Source of the DNA: Bacteroidales bacterium
GTDB lineage: Bacteria; Bacteroidota; Bacteroidia; Bacteroidales; UBA932
Assembly: GCA_017554135.1 (NCBI GenBank)
Contig: JAFZIX010000122.1
Coordinates: forward strand, 1-8,498
DNA: 8,498 bases
Direction: 5' to 3'
A program made the position numbers and the translations under genes. Under the pieces are notes generated by a model. That model was not told where the DNA came from. It saw only the letters and a list, made by a program, of their open reading frames with translations, and did not search any database. This document shows, in pieces, positions 1 through 5,248 of the stretch (position 1 is the stretch's first letter; every line of letters starts with the position of its first letter).

Positions 1-1
1 A

Positions 2-505
2 CTCTACCGCCGGGACGATACGCAGAAGGTGGGTATGCTGGACGAGTTTGGCCGGGAGATCCTTCCGCCCGTTTTCGACGGCCTCAAGAACCTGGAATTC
101 TCGGTAGACAACGCGGCCTACTACCAGGCCCGGAAAGGATCGGCCGTGGGCGTGATCGACGAAACCGGCCGCCTGGTGGTCCCTTGCGTCTATGACAATG
201 TAGACGCCAAGAGCTGGGGAAAATACGGAATCAGGGTAGAGAAAAACGGGAAGAAGGGCACCTATGACATAGATGGGAACCAGGTGTTCCCGCCCATCTT
301 TGACAGTCTGGACCTGGAGTATTTCTATGACGGGAATAAAAGCCGGGGCTACGTCCGCGGCTGGGTGACAGACGGAGACGGGAAACGCTTCTGCGCCCTT
401 TATGACACCCATGGCAACCGGCTCACCGATTTCTCGGATTCCGAGGTGTATACCGCGGAAATCATGGATAAGGCGGACCAACTGGAAGAATACAGAATCT
501 ATTAG
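2..505 (+). CDS. WG-repeat protein, 5'-truncated by the window edge
   Basis: The frame is open from base 2, before the first ATG at 29, and runs to a TAG at 503-505, so only the C-terminal part of a longer gene is present. It shows tandem WG (beta-strand) repeats with the usual alternation: VGMLDEFGREILPPVFDGL, then VGVIDETGRLVVPCVYDNV, then KGTYDIDGNQVFPPIFDSL, and a last weaker unit ending ALYDTHGNRLTDF. WG repeats are common in Bacteroidetes proteins, many of them envelope or secreted, and are thought to form binding scaffolds. No catalytic residues are evident. No signal peptide can be judged because the N-terminus is missing. The following gene starts only 3 bp downstream and has related segments, so the two are probably co-transcribed and translationally coupled. 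The specific ligand or role is unknown. Confidence 0.85.
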   Translation, partial: LYRRDDTQKVGMLDEFGREILPPVFDGLKNLEFSVDNAAYYQARKGSAVGVIDETGRLVVPCVYDNVDAKSWGKYGIRVEKNGKKGTYDIDGNQVFPPIFDSLDLEYFYDGNKSRGYVRGWVTDGDGKRFCALYDTHGNRLTDFSDSEVYTAEIMDKADQLEEYRIY

Positions 506-508
506 CCT

Positions 509-1951
509 ATGAAACGCATCTTTAGCATGATACTGCTGGCACTGTCCCTTGTTGCCGGCGCCCAGACCTTCACAGGCAGCCCCGACGCCTGTGCCGATGC
601 TCCCGAATGGGAAGCCGGCCAGAAGCGCTATTTCAACCTCACCCCCGGCGGGCAGCAGGGCAATGTGGTCGTGGTGAAACAGAACGGGCTCCCCGGCCTT
701 TGGAACAACCAGCTCGGAGGATGGATCATGGAGCCCGGCAAGGTGAAGGAATTGTTCTTTGCCACCGGTCAGATGCTCTTTGCTGTCAATACGGACGGCC
801 GCAGCGGATTCACCCGCCTCCATGGCCTTGACACATTCCAGCTGGGCGAAGTGCAGGAGCCGTGGTATCCCTTCGATGAGGTGAACTATTATCCGTCCCG
901 CAGCAATATGCAGTATATCTGCGTACGGATGCAGAGCAAGTGGGCCGTGCTGGGCCCCCAGGATTTCCTGCTTCCTGCCTGCTGGGAGTCCCCGGATGAG
1001 GCCATTTCCTACCTGAACGGCGATCACCGGAAGCCGGCCGGGGAAGATCCCGCCGCCTTCATCATGCGCTATTTCATGAATATGGGCACCACCTTGCCCA
1101 AGATATCGGCCATCGGCCGCGAACCCGGGAAATGGGGAGTGCTTGTTTCTTTGGAGGATACGCCCTACGGCGGGCCATATTATCTGCCCGCTGTGGCGCC
1201 GGGCGATGCTTTGTATTTGGAATATGCCGCTTTCTGTGTAAAAGACGGTTATTTCTGGATGAGCAATGCCCTCTTCTCTTTTGAGGATGGTTCTCCCCTG
1301 TGGTACGATGATGATTTGGCCGTTCCTCCCATCATCCCGCTTAACCAGGTTACGCTGAAGGCGGCCCATTACCCGGCCACCCGGGGCAGTGACGGCGGCC
1401 TGTACTTCGGCCCGGGCAGCGAAACATACGGCCTGTGGCTCAAGAAAGACGGCACGTTCAAGTTTGGCTGGGTTCCGCTGTATTACAAATGGGATAGCCA
1501 GACCTATATTCCCTTCGACCACCAGGACTGGTACGTGGACGACTGGCGCATCCCCACGGAGATGGGCTTCCACGAGTTCTATTTCGGCTACGATTTGGCG
1601 AGCTTTCTTGCCAATCGGGATGGCTACGACCAGGATGCCATTATGGAAAAGGCCCGGAAGATTTACCTCAAGCACAACTTCGAGTTCACCGAGCGCTATC
1701 CCATGTCGGCCGAGGGCTACGACACCTCCCGGAAAGCCCTGAAGATGGTCTTTGCGGAACAGGTGTGTCCACCCATCTGGATCCCCATGACCGAGGCCGA
1801 AGCCAAGGCCCTCCTGGCCTCGGTGAAAAAGTACGGGGTTGACAACCACGCGTGGTACTACACCCGCGGCCTCGACGAAGAAGGGTATGATATTGTTCTT
1901 GAGGCCGTCGTGGGCTACGACCGCGGCAAAGTCTTCCGCTATAAGAGGTAA
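509..1951 (+). CDS. Secreted protein of unknown function with WG-like N-terminal segments (480 aa)
   Basis: ATG at 509 lies 3 bp after the stop of the WG-repeat gene. The first codons give a standard signal peptide (Lys-Arg, then a hydrophobic stretch, then VAGA/Q with cleavage expected after residue 18), so the product is exported to the periplasm or beyond. This supports the start. Residues about 50-80 (KQNGLPGLWNNQLGGWIMEPG) and 143-160 (SKWAVLGPQDFLLPACWE) resemble diverged WG repeats. The remaining roughly 300 residues are rich in Tyr, Trp, Gly and Pro and match no family I can name; no catalytic motif is visible. No lipobox cysteine follows the hydrophobic core. It is probably a partner or paralogue of the upstream WG protein; function unknown. 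Confidence 0.88.
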   Translation: MKRIFSMILLALSLVAGAQTFTGSPDACADAPEWEAGQKRYFNLTPGGQQGNVVVVKQNGLPGLWNNQLGGWIMEPGKVKELFFATGQMLFAVNTDGRSGFTRLHGLDTFQLGEVQEPWYPFDEVNYYPSRSNMQYICVRMQSKWAVLGPQDFLLPACWESPDEAISYLNGDHRKPAGEDPAAFIMRYFMNMGTTLPKISAIGREPGKWGVLVSLEDTPYGGPYYLPAVAPGDALYLEYAAFCVKDGYFWMSNALFSFEDGSPLWYDDDLAVPPIIPLNQVTLKAAHYPATRGSDGGLYFGPGSETYGLWLKKDGTFKFGWVPLYYKWDSQTYIPFDHQDWYVDDWRIPTEMGFHEFYFGYDLASFLANRDGYDQDAIMEKARKIYLKHNFEFTERYPMSAEGYDTSRKALKMVFAEQVCPPIWIPMTEAEAKALLASVKKYGVDNHAWYYTRGLDEEGYDIVLEAVVGYDRGKVFRYKR

Positions 1952-1962
1952 CTTCGCTGGCC

Positions 1963-1989
1963 AGGACCGAATACGGCCATTTTGGTCCT
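1963..1989. terminator. Candidate bidirectional terminator between convergent genes
   Basis: A 6-bp inverted repeat, AGGACC (1963-1968) and GGTCCT (1984-1989), separated by 15 bases, lies in the 53-bp gap between two convergent stop codons. The plus side has TTTT inside the loop and only a weak T tract after the stem. The position fits a terminator serving both genes, but stem stability is modest. Confidence 0.4.
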
Positions 1990-2004
1990 CTTAAACAGCT
2001 TCAT

Positions 2005-2715
2005 TTAATAACGAATATGTCCCCTTTTTTTGAAGTCTTCCTGAAGGGTGGGGGCGGGCATATAGCCCTCTTCCGGCTTTTGGGTTATCAGTCGATTGAT
2101 CTCTTCTTCCGTGGTGGCATAGGGCTCCAATTCCTGAAGAAGGCTGTCTATCTGGCTCCTGTACTTCTGGTACTCGTTCTCGTCATGGGTCGTAATGACA
2201 TCGTCAAATAGGGCATGGGTCACTTCTTTGCCAAACTCCCGGCCATCATTTAGGCAGGTCATATACTGGATGGATATGGCTCCGTTGGCAGGTTTTTTTA
2301 ATCCTTCATTCACGGAGGAAACAAACTGGTCCAGATTTCTCCTGGAGATACGGGTTGAAAGCTCGCAGATATCCCAGATCAGTTGGGCATATTTCAATTC
2401 GGTGCTGTCTCTGACAATGAAGAAAGACTGTCCCTTCTCCATGGCTGCACAGAAATAGTACTTCTCCACCATCCCTTTCTTCCACCCGCGTTTTGAGTCG
2501 GGGACATCCAGCACCGCCCAAAAGCCTGTCGCGACCTGGTGATAGACATTGATATCGGTGAGCTTCTTTGCGTAGGCGGAATCGGCCGGTGTCCCTTGGA
2601 ACATATCGAAGGTGAGTTTGGCCCCGGGCTGCCAGAACACGTGCGTTTCCGTTTCAATCTGGGCAAAGCAGCTGATGGATGCTAGCAAAGCAAGCAGTGT
2701 GATGATTCTTTTCAT
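2005..2715 (-). CDS. Secreted DUF922-like protein with degenerate metalloprotease motif (236 aa)
   Basis: The N-terminus MKRIITLLALLASISCFAQ is a signal peptide, with cleavage likely after residue 18. The mature N-terminus reads FWQPGAKLTFDMFQGTPA (residues 27-44), close to the W..-KLTW-DF-G-P opening of Bacteroidetes DUF922 proteins as I recall them. Residues 100-122 (..DSTELKYAQLIWDICELSTR) align with that family's SW-x-LLHEQ-HFDI-E-AR motif. The putative metal-binding residues are replaced: His to Tyr109, Glu to Ala110, second His to Ile113, while Gln111, Asp115-Ile116 and Arg122 are kept. The fold may therefore be retained without peptidase activity. The C-terminal half (130-236) is helical, charged and unassigned. 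Its 5' neighbour on the same strand is 73 bp upstream, so an operon is possible. Family assignment is from memory and should be read as likely, not certain. Confidence 0.82.
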   Translation of the reverse strand: MKRIITLLALLASISCFAQIETETHVFWQPGAKLTFDMFQGTPADSAYAKKLTDINVYHQVATGFWAVLDVPDSKRGWKKGMVEKYYFCAAMEKGQSFFIVRDSTELKYAQLIWDICELSTRISRRNLDQFVSSVNEGLKKPANGAISIQYMTCLNDGREFGKEVTHALFDDVITTHDENEYQKYRSQIDSLLQELEPYATTEEEINRLITQKPEEGYMPAPTLQEDFKKRGHIRY

Positions 2716-2788
2716 GTGAACCGTTTTTTAATAGGCATGTGAAGTTACGATTACTCTGTGACATTTTTACTATCCCTGAAAAAGTGTG

Positions 2789-3238
2789 TTATCTAAGCAT
2801 CCATTTAGTACGGAAGCCCGTGATTCTCGTAGTGCATGGTTTGTTGTCTTTTCTGCCAGGTTCCCACTTAGGGGATTTAAATAACACTTCTCGGTTAACT
2901 CGGTCAATAGATTCACATAGACCTCTAGTTATCACTACATTCGAGAGAGTACCATCAGGCATGATATCAAAATCGGCAATCACCCATCCTATAGCATCAG
3001 GTTGGTCCTCTGGATAATATATGTTTGCATCAACCCACTTATGGAAAGAAAGCAAGGTCGTATCATTTTGAAAAGATGGTTTTACATCAACATCATCATA
3101 GTTCCATATGACCCTATTTAGAGAATCTCTATAGGTTATTGTACTTGGAGCTTCCACCGTTGATGATTGCTGTGTATTATTCTGGGCACAGCAATTAATA
3201 GACATTAGTAATGCTACTATGGTGATGAGATGTTCCAT
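2789..3238 (-). CDS. Secreted orphan TonB C-terminal-domain protein (149 aa)
   Basis: A frame with TTG at 3244 is open, but the ATG two codons downstream (3238) is preferred. It gives a clean signal peptide (MEHLITIVALLMSINCCAQ) and lies just downstream of a promoter-like box at 3254-3261. Residues about 48-147 match the TonB C-terminal domain: a VDVKPSF..D opening, W68 and YYP (74-76), then GWVIADFDIMPDGTLSNVV (84-102), SIDR.NREVL (110-119) and SPKWEPGRKDNKP (122-134). Such domains contact TonB-dependent receptors in the periplasm, or serve as free modules in Bacteroidetes. Here there is no retained transmembrane anchor and no proline-rich spacer, so it is unlikely to be an energy-transducing TonB. 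The gene is visibly AT-richer than its neighbours, which may indicate separate acquisition. The receptor or partner is unknown. Confidence 0.85.
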   Translation of the reverse strand: MEHLITIVALLMSINCCAQNNTQQSSTVEAPSTITYRDSLNRVIWNYDDVDVKPSFQNDTTLLSFHKWVDANIYYPEDQPDAIGWVIADFDIMPDGTLSNVVITRGLCESIDRVNREVLFKSPKWEPGRKDNKPCTTRITGFRTKWMLR

Positions 3239-3253
3239 TTCCAAGCGTTTTTA

Positions 3254-3261
3254 CAAAGATA
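3254..3261 (-). promoter_or_regulatory. Bacteroides-type -7 box upstream of the TonB-domain gene
   Basis: On the minus strand this reads TATCTTTG, a full match to the Bacteroides -7 consensus TAnnTTTG. The -33 TTG is not clearly present at the usual 19-21 bp spacing. The start ATG at 3238 would leave a very short leader of about 10 nt. The box is built from a repeat found elsewhere in the window (3261-3293). Confidence 0.4.
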
Positions 3262-3293
3262 ATCAATCTATTCTAAATATTCCTCCTCTTTCC
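3261..3293 (+). repeat. Dispersed repeat, left copy C
   Basis: AATCAATCTATTCTAA followed by ATATTCCTCCTCTTTCC matches 8325-8360 (AATCAATCTGTT...ATATTCCTCCTCATTCC): 10 of 11 bases in the first block and 16 of 17 in the second, with about ten extra bases between the blocks in the right copy. The orientation is the same. The repeat supplies part of the promoter region of the minus-strand TonB-domain gene. Confidence 0.55.
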
Positions 3294-3344
3294 TTACGAG
3301 ATAACTTCTTCTTTCTTTGGGAAGTAAATGGGTAGTAAATAGAC

Positions 3345-3373
3345 AGAAAAACCAGGGCTTAAACCCTGGGTTT
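3345..3373 (-). terminator. Rho-independent-like terminator, minus strand
   Basis: CCAGGG (3352-3357) and CCCTGG (3364-3369) form a 6-bp stem with loop CTTAAA, extended by an AA/TT pair outside one bulged G. Read on the minus strand the stem is followed directly by TTTTTCTG, a proper terminator signature. No intact minus-strand gene ends immediately upstream of it; the nearest frame is the 55-codon remnant-like frame ending at 3400. It may therefore be left from a lost gene or belong to the repeat unit. Confidence 0.55.
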
Positions 3374-3377
3374 ATGC

Positions 3378-3398
3378 TTGTAACTTATTGATTATCAA
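3378..3398 (+). repeat. Inverted dyad repeat, left copy
   Basis: TTGTAACTTA followed by TTGATTATCAA. The 11-base core is itself a perfect palindrome around a central T. The reverse complement of 8377-8397 matches it at 18 of 21 bases, so the two copies face each other about 5 kb apart and enclose the nuclease/helicase module. Confidence 0.5.
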
Positions 3399-3420
3399 AT
3401 CAATATTCTTCATCGTTCCA
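3399..3420 (+). repeat. Dispersed repeat tail, copy A
   Basis: ATCAATATTC, then T-TC-A-TC-G-TTCCA. It matches 8341-8361 at 18 of 21 bases. On the minus strand both copies read as Trp-Asn-(Asp/Glu)-Glu-Glu-Tyr-stop, so the repeat may be the 3' tail of a formerly coding sequence. Confidence 0.5.
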
Positions 3421-3527
3421 CATTAGAATAACGGCCTCCCAGCGGCTTCCAAGGCCTTTGGGATAAAAAATAGCACAACTTATTTTGTGATTAAATGCGA
3501 TGATTTTTTCTATTGACCTTGCAAAGA

Positions 3528-3559
3528 TTTGCACGCTGAAAAGATTCTTCCGACCTTTG
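3528..3559 (+). promoter_or_regulatory. Candidate Bacteroides-type promoter of the DUF1016 gene
   Basis: TTTG at 3528-3531 and GACCTTTG at 3552-3559 are separated by 20 bp, the usual -33/-7 spacing in Bacteroidetes. The -7 box differs from TAnnTTTG only in its first base. Transcription would begin near 3565, giving a leader of about 60 nt that contains the 3576-3600 hairpin. Confidence 0.5.
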
Positions 3560-3573
3560 TATAACCGCTATAC
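3559..3573. promoter_or_regulatory. Operator-like dyad at the DUF1016 transcription start
   Basis: GTATA-ACCGC-TATAC is a perfect 5-bp inverted repeat with a 5-base spacer. It begins at the last base of the -7 box and spans the expected start point. This is where a repressor would bind, but no local regulator gene is identified. Confidence 0.35.
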
Positions 3574-3575
3574 AG

Positions 3576-3600
3576 ATTGCGACCGCACTGCGGACGCAAT
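3576..3600 (+). promoter_or_regulatory. Leader hairpin upstream of the DUF1016 gene
   Basis: ATTGCG-A-CCGC, loop ACT, GCGG-A-CGCAAT: a 25-base near-perfect palindrome (6 + 4 bp with one A/A mismatch). It lies 24 bp before the ATG at 3625. It is not followed by a T run, so it is more likely a leader structure, protein-binding site or REP-like element than a terminator. Confidence 0.55.
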
Positions 3601-3624
3601 TGTAAATAAAAATGTTAGAATTAT

Positions 3625-4677
3625 ATGAAAGATATAGTGACCTATTCCGCCAGCGAGAATCAGTTGTACGAAGATGTACGCGCCATCATCGAGGAAGCAC
3701 GGGCCAATGCCGTCCGCAGCGTTGACTTCAATCGCGTACTGATGTACTGGAAGACCGGTCGCCGTGTTTTTGAAGAGGAGCAGAAAGGAGCGGACCGCGC
3801 CGACTACGGCTCGTATCTCATTGAGCGCCTGGCCCAGCGACTGGAGCCCGGCTATGGCAGCGGCTTCACAAAGCGGCAGCTTGAGCGGGCAAGGCAGTTC
3901 TACCGCACTTACCCGAATGCGTCCGCGCTGCGGCCGCAATTCAACTGGACACAATATAAGCTCCTCATCAGCATATCAGACGCCGACAAACGGGAATATT
4001 ACGAACTTGAATCTGTCAACAACTGCTGGACGGCCCGTGAGCTGGAACGGCAGAAGAATTCGCTCCTGTATGAGCGCCTTCTGAAGAGCAACGACAAGGA
4101 AGCCGTCCTCGCCGTCGCCCGCAAGGAGAGAATCCCCGAGTCGCCAATGGAGGTTGTCAAAGACCCGATGTATCTCGAGTTCCTGGGCCTGGAGCAGAAA
4201 GCACACTACTATGAGAGCGAGCTGGAAGACACCCTCATCACCCATCTACAGGAATTCCTGATGGAACTGGGCAACGGATTCCTCTTTAACTATAGGCAGA
4301 AACGCATCCTCATCGAAGATGACGAATACAAAGTGGACCTTGTCTTCTACAACCGCCTGCTCCGCTGCTTCGTCCTCATCGACCTCAAGACCCACAAAGC
4401 CACGCACCAGGATCTCGGCCAGCTACAGATGTATGTCAATTACTACGATCGGGTGGAGAAACTCCCCGACGAGAACCCCACCATCGGCATCCTACTCTGC
4501 ACGGAAAAGAACGACACGGCTGTCAGCATGACCCTCCCTGAAGACAACACCACCATCATTGCCAGCAAGTACGAGCTATACCTGCCATCCACAAAACAAT
4601 TGGTCGAGGAAGTTGAGGAAGGTAAACGAGAATTTGACCGTAAAAAGCAGCTGGAGAATGACGATAGGGATGATTAG
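3625..4677 (+). CDS. DUF1016 (YhcG-type) PD-(D/E)XK nuclease-family protein (350 aa)
   Basis: This is a full-length DUF1016 protein. The N-terminal domain (residues about 12-155) has the family pattern: LYEDVRAIIEEAR, VLMYWKTGRRVFEEEQ, YGSYLIERLAQRLEPGYGSGF, LERARQFYRTYPN, NWTQYKLLISISD, NCWTARELERQ. The C-terminal domain (about 175-330) is the PD-(D/E)XK-type nuclease fold. It has E198/E201 in the leading helix, D238 in YKVDLVFYN, D253-L-K255 in FVLIDLKTHKA, and Q267 in GQLQMYVNYY, so the catalytic D..DxK set is present. The family is widespread and often found in type I restriction-modification loci and other accessory regions; its substrate is not established. A 177-aa gene follows after 27 bp, probably in the same operon. 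Upstream lie a promoter-like pair and two dyads, suggesting regulated expression. The ATG at 3625 is in an A/T-rich context without a Shine-Dalgarno sequence, normal for this phylum. Confidence 0.93.
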   Translation: MKDIVTYSASENQLYEDVRAIIEEARANAVRSVDFNRVLMYWKTGRRVFEEEQKGADRADYGSYLIERLAQRLEPGYGSGFTKRQLERARQFYRTYPNASALRPQFNWTQYKLLISISDADKREYYELESVNNCWTARELERQKNSLLYERLLKSNDKEAVLAVARKERIPESPMEVVKDPMYLEFLGLEQKAHYYESELEDTLITHLQEFLMELGNGFLFNYRQKRILIEDDEYKVDLVFYNRLLRCFVLIDLKTHKATHQDLGQLQMYVNYYDRVEKLPDENPTIGILLCTEKNDTAVSMTLPEDNTTIIASKYELYLPSTKQLVEEVEEGKREFDRKKQLENDDRDD

Positions 4678-4704
4678 TTTTCAACAATTAGCTACTACAA
4701 TAAT

Positions 4705-5238
4705 ATGGCCACCGACATTGATCAGAGAAAGTTAAAAGTCGCAAAAGATTGGATAAACAAACTCGCAAATGGGACGAATCCTATTGATGGCAGTATTCTC
4801 CCTGATAATGACATCGTGAACAACGTTCACATTTCCCGCTGCCTTTTCTATGTTTCAAGCTTACTTGACGACGTGGGAAGGAAGAAGTCTTCCTCGGGCA
4901 AGCAATACGAGTTGGAATTCCAATTGACTTCGGAACTTGCATCAAAAGTGTACATCGCGGAACGGACGGGGATTGCAATGTTTGTAAAAGAAATCAATAA
5001 GGTGATTCCGGAAAACATGAAACCTTTGTCTGCATCAAAAGTCACTCAATGGTTGGTATCCGTTGGGTATCTGGAGGAATTGGAGGAGAGTGATGGCCGC
5101 AAGTATAAGTCTCCGACGGAGCTCGGAACATCTATAGGAATGACTTCGTCCTGGAGAGATGGAACTCATGGACAGTATCTGGCCGTTTCTTATGATGCCA
5201 ATGCACAGCACTTCATTCTTGAAAACCTCTTCAAGTAG
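4705..5238 (+). CDS. Unrecognised 177-aa protein, probably DNA-associated
   Basis: I cannot assign a family with confidence. Residues 10-50 contain W17, LANGTNPIDG (20-29), LPDNDIVNN (32-40) and ISRCLFYV (43-50), a soluble module with no signal peptide or membrane segment. I have an uncertain memory of similar LANG-P-G..LP segments next to bacterial helicase domains. Residues about 75-145 look like a winged-helix unit: predicted helices, then SASKVTQWLVSVGYLEELEESDGRKY and PTELGTSIGM, the usual 'helix, L..G.L, wing, T..G' order. The C-terminus, YLAVSYDANAQHFILENLFK, is a compact conserved-looking end. The gene begins 27 bp after the DUF1016 nuclease and ends 10 bp from the convergent helicase, so a DNA-binding accessory role is plausible. 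It is AT-richer than both neighbours. Confidence 0.8.
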   Translation: MATDIDQRKLKVAKDWINKLANGTNPIDGSILPDNDIVNNVHISRCLFYVSSLLDDVGRKKSSSGKQYELEFQLTSELASKVYIAERTGIAMFVKEINKVIPENMKPLSASKVTQWLVSVGYLEELEESDGRKYKSPTELGTSIGMTSSWRDGTHGQYLAVSYDANAQHFILENLFK

Positions 5239-5248
5239 CAGTTCTGCG

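Larger units (their letters stand above)
3245..3624. other. AT-rich 380-bp gap with repeats and regulatory dyads
   Basis: No convincing gene lies here. In order it holds a promoter-like box for the minus-strand TonB-domain gene, a repeat shared with the right-hand gap (3261-3293), a tandem TGGGAAGTAAA/TGGGTAGTAAA (3318-3340), a terminator-like hairpin (3350-3371), a TTGAT-T-ATCAA-centred dyad (3378-3398), and a repeat tail (3399-3420). It then holds a sequence resembling 8171-8250, and the promoter and leader of the DUF1016 gene. A minus-strand frame at 3400-3567 has 55 codons ending RWEAVILMWNDEEY and a stop. It lacks an ATG near its beginning and overlaps the plus-strand promoter, so it looks like a gene remnant or chance. 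Confidence 0.65.

Noticed and set aside
3239..3244. TTG at 3244 as start of the TonB-domain gene
   Set aside because: The ATG two codons downstream gives the same signal peptide, and TTG starts are rarer; the difference is only two residues.
3612..3730. An upstream ATG (3612) out of frame with the DUF1016 gene
   Set aside because: It gives a short arginine-rich shadow of the real gene; the ATG at 3625 starts the conserved protein.
3568..3954. A 128-codon minus-strand frame overlapping the start of the DUF1016 gene
   Set aside because: It is antisense to a clear family match and its translation shows no recognisable domain; it also overlaps the promoter and leader.
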